From Acidobacteriota bacterium (GTDB taxonomy: Bacteria; Acidobacteriota; Terriglobia; Bryobacterales; Bryobacteraceae), in the NCBI GenBank assembly GCA_016185425.1, contig JACPNQ010000002.1, positions 1 through 64,000 on the forward strand: a stretch of DNA of 64,000 nucleotides, in the 5' to 3' direction. A program made the position numbers and the translations under genes. Numbering within the stretch: position 1 is the stretch's first letter; each line of letters opens with the position of its first letter. Positions 53,222 through 62,610 of this stretch are shown one piece after another. The notes under the pieces are model-generated. The model saw nothing but the letters and a program-made list of their open reading frames with translations. It was not told the DNA's origin and did not search any database.

Positions 53222-53237
53222 ATGTTGCATGCAACAT
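53222..53237. promoter_or_regulatory. Perfect 16-bp palindrome at the head of the globin operon (candidate NsrR operator)
   Basis: ATGTTGCATGCAACAT is a perfect palindrome 22-37 bases upstream of the globin start. A wider nested repeat, AAATGTTG (53220-53227) with CAACATTT (53239-53246), encloses it. A-T-rich dyads of this sort are bound by NsrR-type Rrf2 regulators, and a regulator of that family is encoded in the same operon. The link is inferred. Confidence 0.6.
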
Positions 53238-53295
53238 ACAACATTTTCTGCATTCGATCCGGTCCGTCAAGGGAAAACGCTATACTGGCCCCGTT

Positions 53296-53667
53296 ATGCG
53301 ACTACTTCTGCTGCTGTTCCTCGCCCTGCCCTTGTGTGCGCAGGAAGTACCGATGCGCATCTACATCATGGCGATCCTGGAAAAGGGGCCAAAGTGGACG
53401 AAGGAATCCACACCGGAAACCAAGGAGTTATTGAAGGGACATATGGAAAATATCGGACGCCTTGCGAAGGAGGGCAAGCTGATCCTGGCCGGGCCGCTTG
53501 CCGAAGCGGGTGATGCGGCAGGTATCTTTCTGTTCGATACAACAAGCATTGAAGAAGCGCGCAAGTGGTGCGATAGCGATCCGGCGATCCATGCCGGGCG
53601 ATTTCAGGTAAAGCTTTGGAAGTGGTATTCGGCCAAGGGCATTGGCATACTTCCGGCAGCGAAATAG
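53296..53667 (+). CDS. Secreted YCII-domain protein
   Basis: The ATG at 53296 gives 123 residues with a signal peptide ending near LCAQ. The YCII-type dimeric alpha/beta-barrel follows: IYIMAILEKGPKW, NIGRLAKEGKLILAGPL, GIFLFDTTSIEEARKWCDSDP. YCII proteins are small enzymes or binders of unclear role; a secreted one is somewhat unusual. It is divergent from the globin operon and four bases ahead of the uridine kinase gene. Confidence 0.8.
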   Translation: MRLLLLLFLALPLCAQEVPMRIYIMAILEKGPKWTKESTPETKELLKGHMENIGRLAKEGKLILAGPLAEAGDAAGIFLFDTTSIEEARKWCDSDPAIHAGRFQVKLWKWYSAKGIGILPAAK

Positions 53668-53671
53668 GCGA

Positions 53672-54310
53672 ATGTCCGCACGTATCATCGGCATTGCCGG
53701 TCCGTCGGGGTCCGGCAAGAGCGAACTATCCCGCAGGCTATCGGCGGCTACTGGGGCATCTATCGTTTCGCTCGACAGCTACTACCGCGATCTTGGCCAC
53801 CTGACGCTGGCGGAGCGGGATCGCACGAACTTCGATGAGCCCGGCTCCATGGACGACGCGCTGCTGTTGGAGCAGTGCATGGCTTTGTCAGACGGGCGTC
53901 CTGTCGACGTGCCGCATTACGACTTCTCCTGCCACACGCGCGTCGCCGGAACACAGCGAATCGAAGCCGGCAAGACGGTTATTGTGGAGGGTCTGTTCAC
54001 GCTGTATTGGAACGATCTGCGGCACTTGCTTCATGCCAGCGTCTATGTGGATCTCGAGGACGAAGTCTGCTACGCCCGCCGCCTGGCTCGCGATGTGCGG
54101 GAGCGCGGCCGCACTCCGGAATCGGTGGAGTTGCAATACCTCTCCACGGTTCGTCCGATGGCGGAGAGGTACATTTGGCCGACACGCCGTCATGCTGACA
54201 TCGTTGTCCGGGGCGATGCGCTGCTGGAAGAATCCGTTGCCACCGTTCTGCGCTTCGTCGATGGCCGGCCGCTTACTTCGCCAGCAGCGTCCGGATCTGC
54301 GAGCCCGTAA
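53672..54310 (+). CDS. udk: Uridine kinase-family protein
   Basis: The ATG at 53672 gives 212 residues. The P-loop GIAGPSGSGKSELSRRLS, the Asp of VSLDSYYRDL, VIVEGLFTLYWNDLR and a DVRERGRTPE lid-like segment mark the uridine kinase/phosphoribulokinase family. It probably phosphorylates uridine or cytidine for salvage. It overlaps the convergent SUKH-like gene by 38 bases. Confidence 0.88.
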   Translation: MSARIIGIAGPSGSGKSELSRRLSAATGASIVSLDSYYRDLGHLTLAERDRTNFDEPGSMDDALLLEQCMALSDGRPVDVPHYDFSCHTRVAGTQRIEAGKTVIVEGLFTLYWNDLRHLLHASVYVDLEDEVCYARRLARDVRERGRTPESVELQYLSTVRPMAERYIWPTRRHADIVVRGDALLEESVATVLRFVDGRPLTSPAASGSASP

Positions 54311-54908
54311 GGGGCTCGTGATAGGGATCTCCCGGCAGACCCGGGAGCGCCGCGTCCGACCAGGCGAACCACGCTTCGGCGTCGAGTTCTTCGAGATCGT
54401 CCGCCCGCAATGCGGAAGGCACCTGGAAGGTTTCGAACGCCGCCTCCGCATAGTCCGTGCCGAGGCAGTGCCACACTGTCGTCGTTAGCAAATAGCGTTC
54501 AAAGGAAGTCGCGAGCAGCGCGTGCGCGGCCGGCTTGAACAGGAGTCCGGTGAGGACGATCGGAGAGGGATACTTCGCAGAGTTGCGCGGGCCGGTCCAA
54601 ACACCGAGAACCTCCCCGCCGGTATCCCGCCCGAAAAGGACGACTTCCTGCGGTATGGGCCATTCCGCTTCGCGGGCCAAGCGACTGGCGTGCTGCACCG
54701 TGCCGTCTTCGTCGCGAGGCCCGCTCGCCATGAAAAACAGCAGGTCGCCGTCGAAGAGCGCGGCGCCGTTCATTTCGCGGTAGAGCGATTGTAACGGTGC
54801 CGGAACGAGCACGAGTTCGGCCGCACTTGCGGGCGGGCCGAACTCGTGCTCGTTTTCCGTCTCTCGTAGAAACGACAGGAAGCGGCGGAGTATATCGCCG
54901 TCTGTCAT
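54273..54908 (-). CDS. SMI1/KNR4 (SUKH)-like protein
   Basis: The 211-residue cytoplasmic protein has a SUKH-like pattern: PLQSLYREMNGAALFDGDLL, VVLFGRDTGGEVLGVW, then a helical C-terminus. SUKH proteins often serve as immunity factors to secreted toxins but also have housekeeping roles. No toxin gene is adjacent. It begins directly after the stop of the large TonB receptor gene, or shares its transcript as the downstream gene. The family call is moderate. Confidence 0.55.
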   Translation of the reverse strand: MTDGDILRRFLSFLRETENEHEFGPPASAAELVLVPAPLQSLYREMNGAALFDGDLLFFMASGPRDEDGTVQHASRLAREAEWPIPQEVVLFGRDTGGEVLGVWTGPRNSAKYPSPIVLTGLLFKPAAHALLATSFERYLLTTTVWHCLGTDYAEAAFETFQVPSALRADDLEELDAEAWFAWSDAALPGLPGDPYHEPLTGSQIRTLLAK

Positions 54909-57900
54909 TTAGAACAGAACTTTCATGACCAGAACAACGACGCGAGGCTGATTGCCTTGCGCCGGGTCCAATTGTCCAAACCGCGAATCTGTGACGTTGT
55001 TGGCGCCAGACAGCAGACGGCCGAAGTAGGGCTGGTCAAATGCATTTTGGAAGTCAGCGCGAAGCTGCATCTTCAACCGTTCTTTCAGGGTGAAGTTCTT
55101 GTACGCCGAGATTTCCCAGCTCGTCAGAACCGGGCTGCGCACATCGGGGAAACGCGTGGGGAAGTCACGCAGCGTGAACGGAGCCTGCGAACGGGTGGGG
55201 AAGATGGACGTGTCGAAATATTTGTCGAAGAAGGGATTGAACTCTGAGCGTCCGGCCTTGCGCGCCAACTCGTCGCGCTGTTCGCTGGTCAGCTTGGCGC
55301 TCTTGGCAACCAACGGCGCCGCGTTCGGGAAGTCGATCGGCTGTCCACCGCGCCGGATGTACTGGGCGCTGATGCTCCATCCTCCGAGAATAGTATCGGC
55401 AACCGGATGCATACCGCTGAGAAACTGCCGGCTCTTGCCGAAGGGCAGGTCGTAGGAGCTGACGACGGAGATCGTATGCGGGATATCGAACTCCGCCAGC
55501 CGCTTCTCCGCCCGCGATGCGCGAAGATCGGACAGATTGGCATCCTGCGCGTTGAGGAGCGCCACTTCCTCCAGCGTCTTCGACCAGGTGTAGCTGCCTT
55601 GCATGGCGAGGCCATGCTTAAATCGCCGCGTGGCCTTCACCTGCAAGGAATGGTAGCTCTGCGCTCCGGCCGCAATGTTGTTGATGCCCACCTGTGAGAA
55701 GTGCGGATAGGCATAGAGCAGTTGCTGCCGCGGGACCGTCGCATTATTGAATGCGGAGCCGGGCAGTAGTCCGGCCATCGGGTTCGTGACCTGCTGGTTG
55801 AAGTACGTCTGACGGTCGGCGAGCGGCACCGAGTTCAGCGTCTGCGTGGACAGGAAGTTCAGACTTGCGCCGATGGGCAGTTGCCGCGTGATGTTGGCGA
55901 CGTAGGAAGCATCGAAGAGCCAGTCCGTTCCCAGCGTGCGCTGGAATCCGAACGAGAATTGATGCGATTTCGGAAGCGGACGATCCAAAAGCTGCGCGGC
56001 GATCGCGAGGCCGAGGTTGGTCGATAATCCCTGTGACGAGCCGATCGGCTGAAGCAGTCCCGTCGGGAAGAGCGAAGCGGGAAAAGGATCTGACAACGAC
56101 GCCGACGGAATCAGGCCGCCATCCGTCGATGTGATCATATCCGTACGGCGGCTGAAACCGGATTCGGAGCCCACGGCGTTCTGGCCAAGATAGTAAAGCC
56201 CATAGCCGCCGCGCAACACCCATTTTGGAGCTACCTGCCAAGCGATACCGATACGCGGCTGGATGTTGTTCCAGTCCCGATTGAACGCTTCCCTGTCCGT
56301 TCCGCCGGATCCTGCAAAGAGCAGACCGCCATTCAACGTCAATCCCTGTACGCGGGAAGCGATCGGACTCGGCTGGTTGAACGCGAACCCGCGAATCTGG
56401 CGGTTGTAGCGCTCAAAGATGGGGCCCTCATAGTCCCAGCGAAGGCCGGCGTTGATGGTGACAGTGCGCGAAATTTTCCAGTCGTCCTGGAAGAAGAACG
56501 ACATGTATGGATTGCGATAGGCCGGATCGATGTTGCGGTCGACGTAGCCGCTCGACGGGTAGCCGAGCTGGAAGCCAGCCAGGAAGGAGCCCGACAGTGC
56601 ATCGCCTTGCTGCGGATTGGCCTGCGTCCAACCGCGGCTGAAGCTGTAGTTGCCGCTGGCAGAGGCCGGGCGGATGTTGTTCTGGTTATAGCGCCGGAAC
56701 TCGGCGCCATACTTCATGGAATGCCGTCCGCGGATCATCTGCAGGTTGGGCTGCAGGGAATAAGAATCACTGGTCTCATAACCGCTAGTTTGTGTGGCGC
56801 CAAGCGGCGAAATGTTGTTGCCGCCGAAGTTGAAGCGCGGAAACTGCAGCGACACGAACTGCGCGACGAGCCGATCCGGGAAGCCGAGCTGGCGAGGATC
56901 GTAGTTGCGGCCGAAAGTGTTGCCGCTGAAACCCTCATAGCGGGCCAGCCCGCCGCGCAGATTGAAGACGGTGGAAGGTGAGATGGTATAGGTCCAATCC
57001 GCCGCCCAATTGCGGGAGATGCGCGTAGAAGGATATTCGCTCGATGGCTCGGCGGCGTTGGTACCCCACTGCACGCGTGCGAAGTTGTACCAGGGCGTTT
57101 CGCCATAGCGGCCGCTAACACGGTGACGGTCGGTGATCGCATAGTCCAACTTGCCCAGCCACTGGTTGTAATTGTTCTTCGAGCTATTGACGAAGAGATA
57201 GTTGTTCTGGCCGTCGACATTCTCGCTGACGCGGTTCGGCGCGGGGAAAAAGTCCATTAGCTTGGCGGCGACGGAGTTGATGCGCGCGCCGGGAAGGACA
57301 TTGCCGGCGAACGGCGAGCGGATATAGCCCGCGCCGTTGGGATTCGCCCGGGTTGTCAGCGGATCGTAGATGGTGATTGGACGCCGGGAGCTGTCCACGA
57401 TGGCGGAGTAATCGCCGCGGCGCTCCGCCGCCGTCGGCACCGTCCAAAGCTGGATCTGCGGATTGCGCTCGCGCAAAGCTTCGAGAGAGAGCATCCAGAA
57501 AAGCTTGTTTTTTCCGTTCAGGAGTTTGGGGATGAAGACGGGGCCATCGACGGTGAATCCGAAGGTATTGTTCTTGAACTCCGGCCGCGCCACGTTGGCC
57601 GCGTTCGCCGAATAGCCGTTTGAGTTCAGGTTGTCGTTCTTCAGGAATTCGTATAGCTGGCCGTGGAACTGATTTGTTCCTGTACGGAGAACGATGCTTG
57701 TCACGCCGCCGCCGAAGCGGCCGTAGGATGCATCGTAGGAATTGGTCTGGACCGCGACCTCCTGAATGGCGTTGAGCGCCGGGGCAAACGACGCGCTACG
57801 GGAGCCACGGACCGACGAGACACCGTCGATCAGAGTCTCATTCTCGCCGGATCGCCCACCGTTAATGGAGACGGAGTTGATGTTGCCAAATGCATACAGC

Positions 57901-58406
57901 TCGAAAGAGCCCCAGTAGCGGCTGGTCTTGATGACGCCTGGCTGGGAGAACAACAACTGATATACGTTTCGGCCCGACGTCGGTAGATCGTCGACATATT
58001 TCTGTTCCAGCGTCACACTTCGTGACGCGGTCTCGGTGGCGAGCAGCGGTGTCTCGCCCGTGACCGTTACGCTCTCGGTGACGCCGCCGACTTCCAGGCG
58101 AATATCCAGGCCAAGGCGGTCAGCGCCTTGTGCCTCCAACCCGTCGCGCTGCGCGCGTTTGAAGCCTTCCTTCTGCACCGTCACCGAGTATTTGCCCGGC
58201 GGCAGGAAGCGGATCAAATAGATGCCCGCGTCGTTGGAAACAGCATCGTAGCGAACCATTCGCTCCACACTGATCGCCTCAACGCGCGCTCCGGCGACGG
58301 GAGCGCCCGTTGGATCTGTAACCGTGCCCGATATGTTGGCGCGGAATTCCTGGCCAACTAATAACCCACATGCGAATAGGAGAGACAAGCCCGTTCGAAG
58401 CATCAT
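54909..58406 (-). CDS. TonB-dependent receptor, Oar-like, with carboxypeptidase regulatory-like N-terminus
   Basis: The 1165-residue outer-membrane protein has a signal peptide (LLFACGLLVGQ) and a carboxypeptidase-regulatory-like domain (NISGTVTDPTGAPVAGARVE). A plug follows, with DLPTSGRNVYQLLFSQPG and ETLIDGVSS, then a beta barrel ending in VVVLVMKVLF. It is a paralogue of the receptor at 11266-14421, but the two are well diverged. The ligand is unknown. No peptidase or glycosidase sits directly beside it. Confidence 0.9.
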   Translation of the reverse strand: MMLRTGLSLLFACGLLVGQEFRANISGTVTDPTGAPVAGARVEAISVERMVRYDAVSNDAGIYLIRFLPPGKYSVTVQKEGFKRAQRDGLEAQGADRLGLDIRLEVGGVTESVTVTGETPLLATETASRSVTLEQKYVDDLPTSGRNVYQLLFSQPGVIKTSRYWGSFELYAFGNINSVSINGGRSGENETLIDGVSSVRGSRSASFAPALNAIQEVAVQTNSYDASYGRFGGGVTSIVLRTGTNQFHGQLYEFLKNDNLNSNGYSANAANVARPEFKNNTFGFTVDGPVFIPKLLNGKNKLFWMLSLEALRERNPQIQLWTVPTAAERRGDYSAIVDSSRRPITIYDPLTTRANPNGAGYIRSPFAGNVLPGARINSVAAKLMDFFPAPNRVSENVDGQNNYLFVNSSKNNYNQWLGKLDYAITDRHRVSGRYGETPWYNFARVQWGTNAAEPSSEYPSTRISRNWAADWTYTISPSTVFNLRGGLARYEGFSGNTFGRNYDPRQLGFPDRLVAQFVSLQFPRFNFGGNNISPLGATQTSGYETSDSYSLQPNLQMIRGRHSMKYGAEFRRYNQNNIRPASASGNYSFSRGWTQANPQQGDALSGSFLAGFQLGYPSSGYVDRNIDPAYRNPYMSFFFQDDWKISRTVTINAGLRWDYEGPIFERYNRQIRGFAFNQPSPIASRVQGLTLNGGLLFAGSGGTDREAFNRDWNNIQPRIGIAWQVAPKWVLRGGYGLYYLGQNAVGSESGFSRRTDMITSTDGGLIPSASLSDPFPASLFPTGLLQPIGSSQGLSTNLGLAIAAQLLDRPLPKSHQFSFGFQRTLGTDWLFDASYVANITRQLPIGASLNFLSTQTLNSVPLADRQTYFNQQVTNPMAGLLPGSAFNNATVPRQQLLYAYPHFSQVGINNIAAGAQSYHSLQVKATRRFKHGLAMQGSYTWSKTLEEVALLNAQDANLSDLRASRAEKRLAEFDIPHTISVVSSYDLPFGKSRQFLSGMHPVADTILGGWSISAQYIRRGGQPIDFPNAAPLVAKSAKLTSEQRDELARKAGRSEFNPFFDKYFDTSIFPTRSQAPFTLRDFPTRFPDVRSPVLTSWEISAYKNFTLKERLKMQLRADFQNAFDQPYFGRLLSGANNVTDSRFGQLDPAQGNQPRVVVLVMKVLF

Positions 58407-58471
58407 GCGTAAAGAATAGCAGGGGAATATTTCACGTGCATCGCCGCCCTATGAATTGGGACCATAGACGT

Positions 58472-59011
58472 ATGGCGACGGAAGCGATCACACTGGGCGG
58501 GGGCTGTTTTTGGTGTTTGGAAGCGGTATTTCAAGAGATGGAGGGTGTCGAATCGATTGTGTCCGGGTACATGGGCGGACACGTTTCGAATCCTACTTAC
58601 CAGGAAGTATGCTCTGGCACGACCGGCCACGTTGAGGTCGTGCAGGTCACCTTCAATGCGGAAAAGGCATCGCTCCGCGAGATTCTGGCGGTGTTCTTCA
58701 CGATCCACGACCCCACCACTCGCGATCGCCAGGGAAATGACGAGGGCCCGCAGTACCGCTCCGCCATTTTTTACCATTCCGAAGAGCAGAAACAGCAGGC
58801 GGCAGAAGTAATGCGTGAATTGGAAATGACGGGAGTGTACGATGACCGGATCGTCACCGAATTGAGGCCCGCGGAGCAGTTTTGGCCCGCGGAAGACCAT
58901 CACCAGAACTACTACCGCACGCACTCCATGCAGCCGTATTGCTTATTCGTCGTGGGGCCGAAGGTTAAGAAGTTCCGGGAGAAGTTCGCGGGTAAGAGGA
59001 AAGAGGCGTAG
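58472..59011 (+). CDS. msrA: Peptide methionine (S)-S-oxide reductase
   Basis: Started at 58472 the protein has 179 residues (an ATG at 58451 is also possible; neither has a strong ribosome-binding site). The catalytic motif is GGGCFWCLEAVF, followed by GYMGGHVSNPTYQEVCSGTTGH and the terminal YYRTHSMQPYC. It repairs methionine sulfoxide, complementing the peroxiredoxins in this region. The reactive residue is Cys here, not Sec. It ends directly against the convergent kinase gene. Confidence 0.95.
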   Translation: MATEAITLGGGCFWCLEAVFQEMEGVESIVSGYMGGHVSNPTYQEVCSGTTGHVEVVQVTFNAEKASLREILAVFFTIHDPTTRDRQGNDEGPQYRSAIFYHSEEQKQQAAEVMRELEMTGVYDDRIVTELRPAEQFWPAEDHHQNYYRTHSMQPYCLFVVGPKVKKFREKFAGKRKEA

Positions 59012-61297
59012 TCAGCGTCCGGACGCAGTCCCTTTCGTGCGCTCGCTGTCGATGGGGTTGGCGTCCAGCAACCCGGCTTCGGCTCGTTCCAATGCCGCTG
59101 CAAGCTGTTTCAGGCCGATCGGTTTCGCCACATGGTCATTCATCCCGGCGGCCAGGCACGCGTCCCGATCCGAGCTCATGGCGTTGGCAGTCAACGCCAC
59201 CAACCACGGACGCTCCCGCAAATGCTCCTGCTGCCGAATTCGCCTTGCCGCTTCCAGACCATCCATTTCCGGCATCTGTATATCGAGGAATATAAGATCG
59301 TAGGCCTGCCTGTCCATCGCGGCGAGAACCTCTTTACCGTTGGTCGCGACCTCCGACGGATGGCCGAGCCGAGAAAGGAGGCTGGTGACGACCTTGACAT
59401 TGACGGCGTTGTCATCGGCGACCAGAATCCGCAACGCGGAGCCCTTGTGACCAAGCTGTTCGGTAGCAGGGACGGGTTTCTGTGGCGGAAGCAAGGCTTT
59501 CCAGAGTGCAGACGGCTTCAACGGCAACGGAACGATGACATGTCCGGTGGCGGTCTGTTTCACGCGGACCAGTTGCGACAGCTCTACCCAACGGCGGCCC
59601 TCTCGCAGATCTCCTTTTTCCGGCGCCCGATCCGCGATTATCGTCGATGCCCGATCCCGAGTAACAAACTTTGCACCAGCCCGCCGCAGCAGTGTTTCAA
59701 TAATCGTCCGTGTCCATGGCCGGCCGATTTCAAGCGCGAATGCCGCCCCTGGGGGCAATTCCGGCTTGGGTTCTTCGCTCAATTCCGCGTGACAGAGCAG
59801 CGATGCCGTGAACACCGACCCCTCTCCGGGCGTGGAGCCGACATAGACGTCGCCATGCATCAAGCGGACGAGGTGGCGGCTGATCACCAGGCCAAGACCG
59901 GTTCCGCCATGCCGGCGGCGCACCGAGTCGTCGAGTTGATGAAAGGGGCGAAACAGACGCTCCAACTGATCCCCTGGAATGCCGATGCCCGTATCCTTCA
60001 CCGCGAAGTAGAGGCGGATCATCGCCTCATCCTCCGGCTCCGCGCGCAGCGACACGCCAACATATCCGGAATCCGTGAACTTCACCGCGTTGCTGAGCAG
60101 GTTCATCAAAATCTGCCGCAGCCGCACCGGATCCATCACTACCCGCGCCGGCACACCTTCTTCCACCAAATAACCGAGATCCAGTCCCTTCTGCGCGGCC
60201 GCCGGCGCCATCACATCGATCGCATCTTCAATGACACTCCGCGGCGATGCGGATTCGAACGAAAGGTCTAGTTTGCCGGATTCAATCTTCGAAAAGTCCA
60301 AAACATCGTTGATGACGTCGAGCAGGGAGTTGGCGCTGACGCGGATCGTATCGAGAATCCGTTTCTCTTCGTCCCTCGCGCCGTCTATGAGCAGGTCGGA
60401 GAAACCGATAATCGCGTTCAGAGGCGTTCGTATCTCGTGACTCATGTTGGCAACGAACGTTGACTTCATCCGGGAGCCTTCTTCCGCCTTGCGCAAGGCC
60501 TCCTTCAACGCTTGCGTTCGCTCATGGACGGCACGTTGCAAGCTTACGATCCAGACGCCTGCCAGAACGCCGAGTGATAGAAACAGATAGATGAATTGCC
60601 GGCTTGAGGTGATCGGCGCGTCGACGATTACCAGATCGTCGTTCGATCGCAGGACCAGCTCTTGCGGACGCGGCCACTCTTTGGAATCCGGCTGGGGGCC
60701 TAGGATACCGCGCAGGATTACGCGCATGCCGGGTTCAAGCTGGCTGGCCGCCATATCTCGTGACGACACTGGATACGTCGCCCGAAACGGCCTAACGCCG
60801 CGCAGCCAGATGTATTCAACATTCTCGTGCCGGCTTACCTCGCTCACAACACCATCCACATCGGCCAGCGTGTTTTGCCATTCTTCCTTCTGCGCCTCAT
60901 CGGGGAACAGACGGCGGGGCTTGAGCGGAACTCCCCCTCCCGGGAGCAGCTCCAGATTCGAGGCTTCCATCTCCAGTCTCGTGTTGTCGGCCTGAAAGCA
61001 TTTCCCCGTGACGCGTAGTCGGTCACCGGTGGCCGCCGTGCCGCTTTTGCTCGAGGTCCAAACAAGAATTCCACCGGAATCATCTTCCAGATAGAACCCT
61101 GGGCCGTGCTCGCCGGACGCGGCAGCCGGGTTGACCGCGGCGCCCTCCAGGACACATGCTTCCTTGGCCCTTTCGGCCGGCCGGGACAATCGCGCTCGAA
61201 TCTCCGCTATGGGCTCTACAGCGCCGAAGACCGGCATCAGGGCGATCCAAAAAGATAGCCAATGCCCGATCCATCGGCTGTATTGGTTCCGTCCCAA
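59012..61297 (-). CDS. Hybrid sensor histidine kinase with receiver domain
   Basis: The 761-residue protein has an N-terminal signal or anchor helix (LSFWIALMPVFGAV). An extracytoplasmic OB-fold-like part follows (about 45-225, with GPGFYLEDDSGGILVW) and then a membrane helix near 235-254. The HisKA domain has the phospho-acceptor His287 in NMSHEIRTPLNAIIGFSDLL. The ATPase domain has NLLSNAVKFTDSG, DTGIGIP and GGTGLGLVISR. A receiver domain (about 630-750) has the Asp in LIFLDIQMPEMDG. No partner regulator is next to it. The signal is unknown. Confidence 0.92.
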   Translation of the reverse strand: MGRNQYSRWIGHWLSFWIALMPVFGAVEPIAEIRARLSRPAERAKEACVLEGAAVNPAAASGEHGPGFYLEDDSGGILVWTSSKSGTAATGDRLRVTGKCFQADNTRLEMEASNLELLPGGGVPLKPRRLFPDEAQKEEWQNTLADVDGVVSEVSRHENVEYIWLRGVRPFRATYPVSSRDMAASQLEPGMRVILRGILGPQPDSKEWPRPQELVLRSNDDLVIVDAPITSSRQFIYLFLSLGVLAGVWIVSLQRAVHERTQALKEALRKAEEGSRMKSTFVANMSHEIRTPLNAIIGFSDLLIDGARDEEKRILDTIRVSANSLLDVINDVLDFSKIESGKLDLSFESASPRSVIEDAIDVMAPAAAQKGLDLGYLVEEGVPARVVMDPVRLRQILMNLLSNAVKFTDSGYVGVSLRAEPEDEAMIRLYFAVKDTGIGIPGDQLERLFRPFHQLDDSVRRRHGGTGLGLVISRHLVRLMHGDVYVGSTPGEGSVFTASLLCHAELSEEPKPELPPGAAFALEIGRPWTRTIIETLLRRAGAKFVTRDRASTIIADRAPEKGDLREGRRWVELSQLVRVKQTATGHVIVPLPLKPSALWKALLPPQKPVPATEQLGHKGSALRILVADDNAVNVKVVTSLLSRLGHPSEVATNGKEVLAAMDRQAYDLIFLDIQMPEMDGLEAARRIRQQEHLRERPWLVALTANAMSSDRDACLAAGMNDHVAKPIGLKQLAAALERAEAGLLDANPIDSERTKGTASGR

Positions 61298-61371
61298 GTG
61301 ACGCCTCTCTCGAACTATCGGCCTATCCTGAAGTAAACATTAGGCGGCATTCATCTAGATATAATCGCCCC

Positions 61372-62610
61372 ATGCGTTTTCTCCCGTTGCTTGCTATTCC
61401 GGCCATGCTGCTTGCACAGCCGCAGTACACGCTGCTGATTAAAGGCGGCCACGTGATTGATCCAAAGAATGGGCGCTCGGCGAAGCTTGACGTCGCGATT
61501 CGAGACAAACGGATTGCGAAAGTTGCCCCGGATATCCCTGCCGCGCAGGCCGCTCGTATCGCCGACGCCACCGGTCTTTACGTTGTGCCCGGCCTGATTG
61601 ACATCCATGCCCATGTCTATACCGGCACCGGGACAAAGGCGCTGACCGGGGACTCCAGCGTCTATCCCGATGGCTTCAGTTTCCGGACCGGTGTGACTAC
61701 TCTCGTTGATGCCGGCACCTCCGGCTGGCGAAATTTCGAAGATTTCCGCCAGCGAGTCATCGACCGCGCGCAAACCCGTGTCTTCGCCTTCATCAACATC
61801 GTAGGAACCGGGATGAGCCCTGCCGGCGAGGACAATAACGCAGAGATGCAGGCCGATCAAGCCGCCGCCGTCGCGCGGAAGCATAAGGATGTCGTCGTTG
61901 GATTCAAAACAGCGCACTACGCCGGGGAAGGCTGGCCCTCGGTTGACGGCGCGCTTACCGCCGGAAGGGCCACGGACCTGCCGATTATGGTTGATTTCGG
62001 GTATCTAGGCCTCGGCCGGAATCTGCAGACACTACTCGGCGACAAGATGCGCGCGGGCGACATTTATACGCACTGTTATTCCGGGCACCGCGGTGAACTC
62101 GGCGAGGATGGCAAAGTGAACCAGGCGTTTATCACCGGCCGCAAACGCGGCATCATCTTCGACGTGGGTCACGGAGCTGGAAGCTTCTACTGGAACATCG
62201 CTTCGCCGATCACGGAACAGGGTTTTTGGCCGGACTCCATCTCGACCGACTTGCATACCGGCTCCATGAACGCCGGCATGAAGGATATGATCAACGTCAT
62301 GTCGAAACTCCTAAACCTGGGAGCGTCGCTCGAGGACGTGATCCGCATGAGCACGTGGAATCCGGCGAAGGAGATCAAGCATCTCGAATTGGGCAATCTC
62401 GATGAAGGCACCGAGGCAGATGTGGCTGTTCTTAAGCTGGAACAGGGTAAATTCGGCTTCGTCGATTCAGCGGGCGCCTCACGGAGCGGCGGCAAAAAAC
62501 TCACGGCCGAATTAACCGTGCGCGCAGGACGCCTCGTGTGGGATCTAAATGGGCGCGCGGCCACAGACTGGAAATCGTTTAAGTATCAAAAGCGCGCGGC
62601 GCGGCCCTAG
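61372..62610 (+). CDS. Secreted amidohydrolase/deacetylase-family metallohydrolase
   Basis: The ATG at 61372 gives 412 residues with a signal peptide (PLLAIPAMLLAQ). The dihydroorotase-like TIM barrel is shown by LLIKGGHVIDPKNGRSAKLD, the metal motif VPGLIDIHAHVYTG, a carboxylated-Lys candidate in VVGFKTAHY, HCYSGH and STDLHTGSMN. It belongs to the deacetylase/EF_0837-like group. The substrate is unknown. It converges on the DUF1501 gene. Confidence 0.85.
   Translation: MRFLPLLAIPAMLLAQPQYTLLIKGGHVIDPKNGRSAKLDVAIRDKRIAKVAPDIPAAQAARIADATGLYVVPGLIDIHAHVYTGTGTKALTGDSSVYPDGFSFRTGVTTLVDAGTSGWRNFEDFRQRVIDRAQTRVFAFINIVGTGMSPAGEDNNAEMQADQAAAVARKHKDVVVGFKTAHYAGEGWPSVDGALTAGRATDLPIMVDFGYLGLGRNLQTLLGDKMRAGDIYTHCYSGHRGELGEDGKVNQAFITGRKRGIIFDVGHGAGSFYWNIASPITEQGFWPDSISTDLHTGSMNAGMKDMINVMSKLLNLGASLEDVIRMSTWNPAKEIKHLELGNLDEGTEADVAVLKLEQGKFGFVDSAGASRSGGKKLTAELTVRAGRLVWDLNGRAATDWKSFKYQKRAARP

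Noticed and set aside
58472..59011. MsrA as a selenoprotein
   Set aside because: The catalytic codon in GCFWC is a normal Cys codon.
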